Assembly (NCBI GenBank): GCA_910591455.2
Contig: OU342824.1
Location: 777,001-841,000, forward strand
Source of the DNA: Pholis gunnellus
Lineage: Eukaryota > Chordata > Actinopteri > Perciformes > Pholidae
DNA length: 64,000 bases
Direction: 5' to 3'
Positions 55,151 to 64,000 of the stretch are shown here, one piece after another. Every line of letters begins with the position of its first letter. Position 1 is the first letter of the stretch. The notes beneath the pieces were generated by a model. That model did not search any database and was not told the DNA's origin. It saw only the letters and a list, made by a program, of their open reading frames with translations. A program made the position numbers and the translations under genes.

Positions 55151-56249
55151 TCAAACAGGTCACCACACAATCCCCATTTCTCCAGACCATAATTCTTGCT
55201 TTGTTAAAGAAAACAGATACATGAATATGTGCATGACGGGATGCTTCATCATTAACGGACAATGCATATAGTCAAAATCAATGTAATTAACACAATGACA
55301 AGAACAAACCCCAAAGACAGTAGCTGTGCAATGAGAAAATAAGCTAATGAAAACAAAGTATACATGTAGTGTATTTATGAAAAATTATTAAATTATAAAA
55401 TAGCTATTACTTTGTGATTCTGTTTAGTCCAGCAGAGAAGGCTTTGCTGGCCCTGAAGGCCCACCACTGCTCCTTTGTATCCTTTGTAACAACAAAGTGG
55501 AATTTCTCTGGTGACACACTACAAGAAGCCCACACCCAGATCTTGATGTACATCCATGCTGTTATGCCAAGTAGACATTGATTACCCACTTTTTATTTTA
55601 AATCTTATCAATCAGAACTAGCAGCATTGTTGGGAAACGTATTTGATAAAAAAAAAAAAATTGTATGAAAAAGTACAATCAAGGTATCAACTTTTAAAAA
55701 TAATATTACTACATTAAATATATGAAGAAATAATAACATTATACTTCATGCTACATTTCAAAGTGAAAAGATTTATTATTTTTACTCACTATACTAGTGA
55801 AAATCAAAATGCAGCTCAGCAGTTTGTGCCAAGTTGTTCTAGTCTTAAATAAAAAAGAATGTATTCACAGTGAAAAGGGCTTAGAACGTTTTGGTGGAGG
55901 TACATGACAGATATTCCCATGTCAACTTATGACTCATAAGTGGTTGTAATTTACCATACTTACTATTTGTTGCACAGATTTGGTGCTAAATTTGACAATT
56001 TCTGACTACTCAAGAATTGATCAAAAATGATCCAAAATACCTCCAAAATACCACATTAAGACACCAAGACCAAGAGGAAAACCATACAAATCCATGCTGT
56101 GATTTGGCGTCAATAACTCTTGACATTTGTAGATTTCTGCGAGAATGGCCTTTTTCTGCGTTTGGATGGGGAGCGCTTCTGTTGTGGAAACTGCTCAGAA
56201 ACCCCCTTATAATACGAGAATGATACAGAGGATACCATATACTTAGGAA

Positions 56250-56690
56250 CGTCATACATCCTCTGAATGCCCTCGATCTGTAGTTTGTGGTTGTAAAGCT
56301 TCATGAGGCTGTGATCATCTTAGAGGTCACAACAGTTCTATGGGGACTGAAATCATCACACATGAGTCTCATCTTTCCAGTCATACCCAATTGTATGCAG
56401 TTCCAAGACTGTTTAGTGACCCCAGTATGCAGAAATAAGCAAATACACCATTTTTAGAATAAGCAAAAATAACACATGTATACTGCTAAAGACTGTATGT
56501 TCTTTGCCCCAAACTGAAGGGATGATCATGAAGTGGGCATGTTTGTAAAGGGGGGACTTGTGTGTACCAGTGGAACCCCTTTTCATTCACATATCTTGAG
56601 GTAAGAGGTCAAGGGACCCCTGTGAATATGGCCATGACTGTTTTTCCCTCGCCAAAATTCAGCTTCGGAGTGTTAGTCGCCCCCCTTGTC
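56250..56690. repeat. Dispersed teleost repeat, class unknown
   Basis: The string CATTCACATATCTTGAGGTA then AGAGGTCAAGGGACCCCTGT and GAATATGGCCATG resembles a repeat seen widely in fish introns. No termini seen. Confidence 0.45.
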
Positions 56691-57475
56691 TTTTAATAAT
56701 CAATACTGTACAAATAGCCTCAGCATGTTTGTATGAACGTAGCTTGTTTCGAAAGGAGCTGCCAGATTTCTGCCGTCGGGGGGAACAGTGGGCTTGGCTT
56801 TGAAAAAGTTGTTCTAGGAGGATGTCTGTCTCGGTGGAGAGCTCTTGTCAGCAGGACAAAAGGCTCTGATGGGTCTTCGAGTGTCTCTCACAGTGTTGAG
56901 TTTGCTCAGCCACATTCACCACTTATACTGCCACACTCACACATGGACGTGCATGATTATTGCTCAGCAGACGTAAACCTCTCAGAGGCTTGCCAGTTGT
57001 CTCTCCTGTCTCCGTCAAGTGGACAGGCACCAGGAGGAATGTTAACATACGTACACAGATACTTTATCAATCCCTCTCTCTCTCTCTCTCTGCTTCTATT
57101 TCTCCTTCACACGCTGCAAAAAAACAAGTTCACTAACCAAAAGAAAGTAATTTTACTTTCCCAAGGTTTCCAAGACTTTTGACTCGCGAGTGATTGGGTT
57201 TACAGACTGTGAACTTTCCTCATGCTGGAAGTGTTCAGTGGCCATCGAGGAAGAGAGTGTGGTTGTGTTGTTTAATGAGTGTAAGTCAATAAATGTCAAA
57301 CGGACATGACTTTCTTTGGAAAATACATGTCAAAAGAAGAACCAAACGAATCCTGAAGCTATACGTGGAGCGTCAGTCTGCATGTAGAATCACAGTCCCT
57401 GGCAGATTATGGATTATTTGCAGTGCAGTCTTTCTGTCTGCACTGCTGTGGACTCTTCACCTCTGTTTTTTCTGA

Positions 57476-57868
57476 ATGAAGAGGTCAAGATCATCCCGCC
57501 ACGCAGATTCATCAAGCTCTAGGGAAAGGAAGTCAAACAAAGATAATGCCCCCCCCCACCCACCCCCGGGCTCCAGACTGGGTCGAGAAGATTCTCAGCT
57601 TGTTGATGTTCAAGACATCATGAGATACAATGTCCAAAAGTTCTTATTGTCTGTAAGACATGTATGCAAGACTGTTCTGAGTGGACAGGTTGAAACAAAT
57701 AGGGAGATAGCTACTGATTCACAGAATCTGGAGAGATGTCACATACATCACATGTTCATCAATGTATTCATCTTTAATTCAGTAAAATTTGCAATGCCAC
57801 ACACTATAAAAAATACTATGTTACAATTTAGAAGCCCTGTACTGAAAATAATACTTAGTAATACGTAG
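57476..57868 (+). CDS. Unidentified open frame with Arg/Ser-rich start
   Basis: 130 codons starting MKRSRSSRHADSSSSRERKS with a Pro/His run (a C9 tract at 57,549-57,557). I do not recognise a family. A possible donor TCT|GTAAGA at 57,652 would end an N-terminal exon after ...NVQKFLLS; the residues after that look like random AT-rich translation. An in-frame TGA directly precedes the ATG. Could be chance. Confidence 0.2.
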   Translation: MKRSRSSRHADSSSSRERKSNKDNAPPHPPPGSRLGREDSQLVDVQDIMRYNVQKFLLSVRHVCKTVLSGQVETNREIATDSQNLERCHIHHMFINVFIFNSVKFAMPHTIKNTMLQFRSPVLKIILSNT

Positions 57869-58685
57869 TGTTTATATATATAAGTATAATTAGCAAAAAA
57901 TTAATTTTTTTCTGTGAGTGATTGACAAAACCATTCTATAACCTAAAACCTATACTTATTACGGTATTTGAGTAAATGTGACACTACAGACTGGGTTTGG
58001 GGGACACTGCTAAAAAAAAAATAATAATAATTAGGGAATTTAAATTAAAGAAAATATTAGAATAAATGCAAATTTACACTGTTTTGAGAAAAGAAAAGTT
58101 GTATTGTTGTATGACAAGACAAAAAGTAATAATGTTTCTTCAATAATGTTGTAGTATTAAGAAAAAACTAAATATTTTTAGGGAAGCGTTTACGCCTCCT
58201 AAAAGCTATTAGAGAACAATCTGTCTTATGTGTCAAAATGAGGGATGTGGAAGATTATCATTATTATAGGTTGTATTTCTTGAACTGATCTTAACCTCAT
58301 CAGTGTGCATGTGTGTGTGTCTGAAAATATGTGCGCGCTACTCAAGTCTGTGTGTCCCAGTTATGAAATTGTCTTCTCTTTCATTTGGAATGGGGAAGTG
58401 AAAGAGAGGCAGAGATATATACACAAACACATACACGCAAACACACACACTCATACACACACACATGCAGGGTGTTCAGTAAAGCAGCGCGGCCGTACGC
58501 CCCGGCAGACGCGTGTGTGTGCTCTTAGATAGCTTGTTGTTTTTTTTAACAGGAGAACATGTGCTGTTACTGATAGGCAAATCCTCTGGGTACCATCACT
58601 GACTTCAGACACGACTCATCCGACACAGAGACACACAGAGAGACGGCAGCGGGAGGGAAGAATAGAGAGCCTGAGAGAAAAACAA

Positions 58686-58767
58686 TATATATATATAAAC
58701 GTATATATGTACATATATATATATATATATATAACATATGTTACATATATATAATATATATATGTGA
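58686..58767. repeat. (AT)n-rich microsatellite
   Basis: TATATA/CATATA repeats with interruptions just upstream of the LINE fragment. Confidence 0.9.
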
Positions 58768-58770
58768 AAA

Positions 58771-59207
58771 ATTAGTTCATGCACATGTTACTTCTACACT
58801 AGATAACTGCAATTCCTTATTATCAGGCTGCTCTAATAAGACTCTTAAACCTCTGCAGTTGATTCAGAATGCTGCAGCTCGTGTACTAACAAAAACTAAG
58901 AAAAGAGATCATATTACTCCTGTATTAGCTTCTCTACGCTGGCTCCCTGTAAAATCTAAAATAGAATTTAAAATTCTTCTATTTACCTACAAAGCCTTAA
59001 TTGGTAAGGCACCATTATATCTTAAAGAGCTTATAGTACGATATTACCCTACTAGAGAGCTGCACTCCCTAAATTCAGGGTTACTTGTCTTAAAAAGTAG
59101 GATGGGAGTCAGAGCCTTCAGTTATCAAGCTCCTCTTCTGTGGAACCAGCTTCCAGTTATAGTCCGGGGGTCAGACACACAGCACATTTAAGAGTAGGCT
59201 TAACACT
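58771..59207 (+). pseudogene. LINE ORF2 C-terminal fragment (L2/CR1-like)
   Basis: Reads LDNCNSLLSGCSNKTLKPLQ, LIQNAAARVLTKTKKRDHIT, PVLASLRWLPVKSKIEFKIL, with SYQAPLLWNQLPVIVRGSDT near the end. This is the hallmark tail after the reverse transcriptase domain in many fish LINEs of the L2/CR1/Jockey group. A frameshift near 59,180 separates the final TFKSRLNTFLFDSAYS. The catalytic RT domain is missing: a 5'-truncated copy. Confidence 0.9.
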
Positions 59208-59225
59208 TTCCTTTTTGATAGTGCT

Positions 59226-60260
59226 TATAGTTAGGGCTGGCTCAGGTCTATAGTTAGAGCTGGCTCAGGTCTATAGTTAGGGCTGGCTCAGGTCTATAGT
59301 TAGGGCTGGCTCAGGTTTATAGTTAGGGCTGGCTCAGGTTTATAGTTAGGGCTGGCTCAGATTTATAGTTAGGGCTGGCTCAGGTCTATAGTTAGGGCTG
59401 GCTCAGGTCTATAGTTAGGACTGGCTCAGATCTATAGTTAGGGCTGGCTCAGGTTTATAGTTAGGACTGGCTCAGGTCTATAGTTAGGGCTGGCTCAGAT
59501 TTATAGTTAGGGCTGGCTCAGGTTTATAGTTAGGGTTGGCTCAGGTCTATAGTTAGGGCTGGCTCAGGTCTATAGTTAGGGCTGGCTCAGGTTTATAGTT
59601 AGGACTGGCTCAGGTCTATAGTTAGGGCTGGCTCAGGTTTATAGTTAGGACTGGCTCAGGTCTATAGTTAGGGCTGGCTCAGGTTTATAGTTAGGGTTGG
59701 CTCAGGTCTATAGTTAGGGCTGGCTCAGGTCTATAGTTAGGGCCGGCTCAGGTTTATAGTTAGGGCTGGCTCAGGTCTATAGTTAGGGTTGGCTCAGGTT
59801 TATAGTTAGGACTGGCTCAGGTCTATAGTTAGGACTGGCTCAGGTTTATAGTTAGGGCTGGCTCAGGTTTATAGTTAGGACTGGCTCAGGTCTATAGTTA
59901 GGGCTGGCTCAGGTTTATAGTTAGGACTGGCTCAGGTTTATAGTTAGGGCTGGCTCAGGTTTATAGTTAGGGTTGGCTCAGGTCTATAGTTAGGGCTGGC
60001 TCAGGTCTATAGTTAGGGCCGGCTCAGGTTTATAGTTAGGGCTGGCTCAGGTCTATAGTTAGGGTTGGCTCAGGTTTATAGTTAGGACTGGCTCAGGTCT
60101 ATAGTTAGGGCCGGCTCAGGTTTATAGTTAGGGCTGGCTCAGGTTTGTAGTTAGGGCTGGCTCAGGTTTATAGTTAGGGCTGGCTCAGGTTTATAGTTAG
60201 GGCTGGCTCAGGTTTATAGTTAGGGCTGGCTCAGGTTTATGGTTAGGGCTGGCTCAGGTT
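59226..60260 (+). repeat. 23-bp minisatellite, 45 copies, in the LINE 3' UTR
   Basis: The core TTAGGGCTGGCTCAGG is preceded by TATAG and followed by TC or TT; period 23, 1,035 bases, exactly 45 units. Variants carry GGACTGG, GGGTTGG or GGCCGG. A multi-unit variant pattern recurs 276 bases (12 units) apart, at about 59,690 and 59,966. It begins at the LINE stop codon, so it is an expansion of the start of that LINE's 3' UTR. Confidence 0.97.
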
Positions 60261-60580
60261 TGCCTTGGACCAGCCCCTAGATATGCTGCTATAGGCCTAG
60301 ACTGCCGGGGGACTGGGATATATTGAGCTCCTCTCTCCTTCTCTTTATCTATGTATGAATTCATGTCCCATCAATGCAAATTACTAACTTTGCTTTTCTT
60401 TGTTCTTTCTCTCCTCACAGGTTTCCATGGATCGTAGTTATATCTGGACCCTGGTCCAGCCTCCTGCCATGGCTCTGCTGACACCTACTGACACGTATCA
60501 TTATTATGATTAGTCACATTACTATTACCGATACCATTACTGATTTTATTATCATTATTATTCTACTATATCAACTGCAG
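60261..60580 (+). mobile_element. LINE 3' UTR, part 1
   Basis: TAGACTGCCGGGGGACTGGG, GAATTCATGTCCCATCAATG and CCTCCTGCCATGGCTCTGCT belong to a 3' UTR often seen in fish LINE copies. It is interrupted at 60,580 by the Gypsy element. Confidence 0.8.
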
Positions 60581-60879
60581 TGTCACGGGAGGTCAAGATG
60601 AGGACCCAATAGCAAGACCACAGGAGACAGAGTCTGGCAAAACAGATTTTATTTCACCAGTATTTAAAGGAGGATGTGTGGAGCCCGTGGTCCGACACAG
60701 GTAGCCAAATCGACGATGTGTGTCACGTGGCACGACACCGGAGGGCAGGCAGATCGACGGTGTGAGATCCCGTGGTTCGACACCGGAGGCAGGCAGATCG
60801 ACGGTGTGAGGTCCCGTGGTTTGACACTGGAGGCAGGCAGATCGACGGTGTGAGGTCCCGTGGTTCGACAACGGAGGCC
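60581..60879 (-). repeat. Truncated 3' LTR of the Gypsy element
   Basis: Matches 63,073-63,371 without gaps and about 98% identity by eye. It lacks the other 384 bases, which correspond to the U3-side part in element orientation. The breakpoint lies at the edge of the 44-bp minisatellite. Confidence 0.9.
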
Positions 60880-60884
60880 TCCAG

Positions 60885-61575
60885 TGATGTCCACCAAAAG
60901 GTTCGCCGAAGCATGTCAATGGTGCGTCTGATGCCCGGGTGACAGGAGAACCGGGAGGTATGCGCCCATTGGAGCACTTGGGAGCGTGCAGGCGGAGGAA
61001 CAAAGAGGCGGCCTGGAGGTCCGCCTCCGGGGTCTGGCTGGGTCCGGAGAGCGTCCTGCACCACCGATTCAATCTCCCAGGTGAGAGCGGCTGCCACACA
61101 GGTTGCCGGGAGAATGGTGCCAGGACTGGAGGAGTGACCCTCGGGAGAGAACTGGCGAGAGAGAGCATCAGGTTTGGTATTCTTGTGGCCGGGGCGGTAG
61201 GAGATGGAAAAGTCAAAACGTCCAAAGAATAGTGACCACCGAGCCTGACGAGAGTTCAACCGCTTAGCCGTCCGAATGTACTCCAGGTTCTTATGGTCCG
61301 TCCAGACCATGAACGGATGAACAGCCCCTTCTAGCCAGTGTCTCCATTCCTCGAGAGCCAGCTTGATTGCCAGCAGTTCCCGGTTTCCCACATCATAATT
61401 TCTTTCTGCCGGGTTCAACCGGCGGGAATAGTAGGCGCAAGGGCGAAGCTTAGAGTCAGCTTCCGAACGTTGTGACAGGATGGCCCCCACGCCTGTGTCA
61501 GAGGCGTCCACTTCAACGAAGAACGTTGGGAATGGAGGAGAGATCTGGCGACGGCAAGGTGGGGCCCTGGAGATG
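60885..61575 (-). pseudogene. Gypsy RNase H and partial integrase
   Basis: FFVEVDASDTGVGAILSQRS, then YYSRRLNPAERNYDVGNREL, WTDHKNLEYIRTAKRLNSRQ and SYRPGHKNTKPDALSRQF are the RNase H/connection motifs of Gypsy pol. The integrase zinc-binding start (HTSRFSCHPGIRRTIDML) is present but reads only to FWWTSLEA before fusing to LTR sequence. The DDE catalytic core and chromodomain, if any, are lost. The upstream RT is absent. Confidence 0.88.
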
Positions 61576-61589
61576 TCCTTCAGGGGGTT

Positions 61590-62025
61590 GCGCAGATCTA
61601 AGGCAGTTAGCATGACAGTGGGAGCTCCATGCGGCAATACTCCCAGCCGCCCAGTCAATCTGAGGGTTGTGGGTGGTGAGCCAAGGGTGGCCCAGAACTA
61701 GAGGGTTTTGGGGAGAAGAAAAAATGTAGAACTGAAGTCTCTCTCTGTGATTACCGGACAGGATGAGCTGAAGTGGCTGGGTCCGGTGAGTGACCCTGGC
61801 CAGGAAGCTGCCATCTAGGGCATTGACCACTAGTGGACACTCCAACGTCTCTAGGGGGATCTGGGCTCTAGCTATAAATTCTGTGTCCATGAAGTTTTGC
61901 TCCGCTCCAGAGTCCACTAGTGCAGAGAGAGAGAGAGAGCGGGAGTGCAGAGAGAGAGACGCAGGCAACAAAAGTCTTGGTAAGGAGTTGAGAGAAGGTT
62001 TGGGTCCGCTCACCAGTATCCCAAC
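61590..62025 (-). pseudogene. Gypsy aspartic protease region
   Basis: Frame containing LSALVDSGAEQNFMD (the catalytic Asp-Ser-Gly motif) and further on LVLGHPWLTTHNPQIDWAAG. Typical retropepsin-like domain of Gypsy pol. The frame runs into the deletion junction after CHANCLRSAQPP, where the RT linker should begin. Confidence 0.85.
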
Positions 62026-62027
62026 CA

Positions 62028-63056
62028 TTACTGGCGAGCGCCCCCATTTGGCCGAACTGGACAGGAGGACACTGAATGGCCCAGGCAGCCACAGTACAGA
62101 CACTCACCCGCTCTGATCCGCCTCTTTCTCTCCTGTGGCGGAAGGTGAGCACGGCCGAGCTGCATGGGCTCCACCTCCGGGAAGGAAGAAGAAGACGAGC
62201 TCGGAGCCGTAAGATGTATCCGCTCGCCTTGATAGGCTGACGCCGAAGCACGAGGGCGAAAACTGGAGGAAGATGACGTCACGGGGAATTCCCCTTGGGA
62301 TCGGTAGTTCCTCTCACGTCGCCTCTCCCGCATCCGATTGTCCAGCTCAATCGTGAGCTTCATCAGTCCTTCCAACGATCCGGGCTTATTACAGATGGCC
62401 AACTCATCCTTTATGGCCTCCGATAGTCCGTAGATGAACACTCCCCTGAGCACCGTCTCGCACCACCCAGACTCAGCGGCCAAAATGCGGAAATTCACCG
62501 AATGTTCCGCTACACTCGCCTTGTCCTGACGTAGGCGGAGAAGACGCTGAGCTGCATCCTCGGCGTCCACCGGGTGATCGAAAACCCTCCTTAGATCCTC
62601 CACAAAGTCCACATACGACACGGAATTAGGCTGATCGATGCTCAACATATTAGTGGCCCATTCCAAAGCCCTTCCCCGCAGTAATCCCACCACGTAAGAA
62701 ACCTTGGATCTGTCAGAGGCAAAAGTCTGAAGCTGACGGTCAAACACCTGTCGGCATTGGAACAGGAAGCCCCGGCACCTCCCCAGAGTTCCGTCATAGT
62801 GATCCGGAGACGGCACGGGGGATTCCCGATCCGGCGGGACCAGGACTGGAAAAGGGAGTGCAGGCGCTGGAGCCGGTGCCGGAGCCGGCGGAGATGGAGC
62901 CGTCCGAGCCAGTCCCTGCACGATGAGGCCAATCTGAGAGACCTCAGCTGCCATGGATCTCTGTGCCTCACGCATGTCCATGAGCATCTGCTGGTGTGCC
63001 TCAAGCAGAGCGCTGTGTCCGGTCAGCATAGCTGCTCCTGTGGTTGCTGGATCCAT
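62028..63056 (-). CDS. gag: Gypsy gag (capsid-nucleocapsid) open frame
   Basis: Intact 342-codon frame starting MDPATTGAAMLTGHSALLEA. It has an N-terminal helical stretch, a Pro-Ala run near residues 70-85 and a Retrotrans_gag-like domain (DHYDGTLGRCRGFLFQCRQV near 100; LLRGRALEWATNML near 145). The C-terminal zinc knuckle CLYCGCLGHSVSSC (CX2CX4HX4C) is near 319-332. It would form the cytoplasmic virus-like particle. The ATG is only 16 bases from the LTR. Protease follows in another frame, as in many Gypsy elements. Confidence 0.9.
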   Translation of the reverse strand: MDPATTGAAMLTGHSALLEAHQQMLMDMREAQRSMAAEVSQIGLIVQGLARTAPSPPAPAPAPAPALPFPVLVPPDRESPVPSPDHYDGTLGRCRGFLFQCRQVFDRQLQTFASDRSKVSYVVGLLRGRALEWATNMLSIDQPNSVSYVDFVEDLRRVFDHPVDAEDAAQRLLRLRQDKASVAEHSVNFRILAAESGWCETVLRGVFIYGLSEAIKDELAICNKPGSLEGLMKLTIELDNRMRERRRERNYRSQGEFPVTSSSSSFRPRASASAYQGERIHLTAPSSSSSSFPEVEPMQLGRAHLPPQERKRRIRAGECLYCGCLGHSVSSCPVRPNGGARQ

Positions 63057-63072
63057 ACTGGTCAGTCCGTTC

Positions 63073-63755
63073 TGTCACGGGAGGTCAAGATGAGGACCCA
63101 ATAGCAAGACCACAGGAGACAGAGTCTGGCAAAACAGATTTTATTTCACCAGTATTTAAAGGAGGATGTGTGGAGCCCGTGGTCCGACACAGGTAGCCAA
63201 ATCGACGATGTGTGTCCCGTGGCACGACACCGGAGGGCAGGCAGATCGACGGTGTGAGATCCCGTGGTTCGACACCGGAGGCAGGCAGATCGACGGTGTG
63301 AGATCCCGTGGTTCGACACCGGAGGCAGGCAGATCGACGGTGTGAGGTCCCGTGGTTCGACACCGGAGGCCAGGCAGAACAGCGAATATTCTACAACGTA
63401 GTGGAGAGGAAGGAAGTTAGTCCAAGGAAACATCAACAGATAATTCACGGAACAGAGGTGAGACTACCGAGGCAGAAGACGAAACGGACTGACAACCCAG
63501 GCCTGCAGGGCCAGGGTTGATAAGCAGCCAGGCGGTGATCAGTGGAATCAGGATCAGCTGGTAACGATCCAGATTGTCCGCAGCTGGGTGCCAATCAGGG
63601 GTGTGGCCATGGAAATTGTCTGGAGGCAGGTCCAAGAAAACAAACACCGAGCACATGACTTACAATAACAAACAGCGGAATGACAGACACATGAGGAGAG
63701 GAGATTGGGGGAACACAGAGGTTAACACACAATGGTTCAGACAGGAATCCTGACA
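63073..63755 (-). repeat. 5' LTR of the Gypsy element
   Basis: 683 bases, TGTCA...TGACA ends. Contains three full and one diverged copy of a 44-bp unit (GATCGACGGTGTGAGATCCC core) at about 63,190-63,371. Confidence 0.9.
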
Positions 63756-63957
63756 TGCTGCTGTTAATATTAGCTGTCGTAATTCTTCCATCATTAGTCT
63801 GCTTACTACTCTCATTATATGAATAATTTCTGTCATACAGGCATTGCATGTGTTGTAACTCTGTTATGTTGGTCATTCTGTACACATGACATCTTTTGGA
63901 CTTCTGACCATCCTGGGAGAGGGATCTGGGCTATACAACATAAATCAAATTGAATAT
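63756..63957 (+). mobile_element. LINE 3' UTR, part 2
   Basis: Resumes TGCTGTTAATATTAGCTGTC and ends GGGCTATACAACATAAATCA then AATTGAAT, the typical LINE 3' terminus (consensus tail is repeated TTGAA). Confidence 0.8.
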
Positions 63958-64000
63958 ATGGGGGGACAGAATAAAAATGTGTTGTTAACAATATGAAGTT

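Larger units (their letters stand above)
60581..63755 (-). mobile_element. Ty3/Gypsy LTR retrotransposon, internally deleted
   Basis: Minus-strand element inserted in a LINE 3' UTR. The 5' LTR is 63,073-63,755 (TGTCAGG...CGTGACA); the 3' LTR is truncated, 60,581-60,879. Gene order is gag, protease, then RNase H and the start of integrase. Reverse transcriptase is gone (junction near 61,580), as is most of integrase plus 384 bases of the 3' LTR (junction near 60,880). The two LTRs differ at about 5 of 299 shared positions by eye, so the insertion is fairly young. Flanks TGCAG (60,576-60,580) and TGCTG (63,756-63,760) may be a 5-bp duplication with one change. No env. Confidence 0.93.

Noticed and set aside
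59226..60260. CRISPR-like regular repeats or an interstitial telomere (TTAGGG)
   Set aside because: Units are directly adjacent with no spacers, and only one TTAGGG occurs per 23-bp unit; this is a minisatellite in a fish genome.
60593..61225. 210-codon minus-strand open frame at the Gypsy 3' side
   Set aside because: It reads RNase H/integrase DNA in the wrong frame and then the LTR minisatellite; the true pol frame is the overlapping one.
62642..63104. Overlapping Arg-rich frames on both strands over gag
   Set aside because: Shadow frames of the GC-rich gag region; gag itself has the zinc knuckle and gag-domain motifs.

Overview
The window is nuclear DNA of a ray-finned fish, most likely a teleost. 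The evidence is a vertebrate gene with many small exons, very large numbers of dinucleotide and GATA microsatellites, and a dense mix of hAT, mariner-like, Ty3/Gypsy, LINE and tRNA-SINE sequences of the kinds found in teleosts. I cannot name the species. No bacterial-type operons, CRISPR arrays or functional stable RNA genes were seen.

The only host gene I can support is exoc6 (exocyst subunit Sec15A), on the minus strand from 49,016 down to 8,204. Twenty-one coding exons join in consistent phase into 722 codons. This is about nine tenths of the family's usual length of about 804 residues. The last roughly 80 residues were not found between 1 and 8,203, so the terminal exon probably lies left of the window. 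About 0.9 kb upstream of exon 1, at 49,909-50,048, is a second possible first exon. It has its own ATG and a donor in the same phase, and its last residues resemble those of exon 1. It is a good candidate for an alternative-promoter isoform.

The introns and the 5' flank are full of mobile elements. Those with clear boundaries are: a 1.47-kb foldback element (33,200-34,664, 8-bp target duplication); a solo Gypsy LTR (36,457-36,862, 5-bp duplication) next to exon 2; a 1.3-kb hAT element (38,318-39,617, 8-bp duplication) carrying pieces of 18S rRNA; a mariner-type MITE (41,213-41,581); and three further hAT derivatives with exact or near-exact 8-bp duplications (31,369-31,922, 42,126-42,924, 53,363-54,097). 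Two of those three keep pieces of a ZBED-like transposase.

From about 50 kb to 58.7 kb I see no recognisable gene. The right end is a nested structure. The 3' part of a LINE (58,771 to about 63,957) contains a 45-copy 23-bp minisatellite. Its 3' UTR is split by a Ty3/Gypsy element on the minus strand (60,581-63,755). That element keeps gag, protease and RNase H but has lost reverse transcriptase, most of integrase and part of one LTR.

The most unusual items are the hAT element with 18S rRNA segments, the alternative exoc6 first exon, the large foldback element, and the minisatellite with an internal 276-bp duplication. All calls come from reading the sequence and remembered family features. 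No database search was run.
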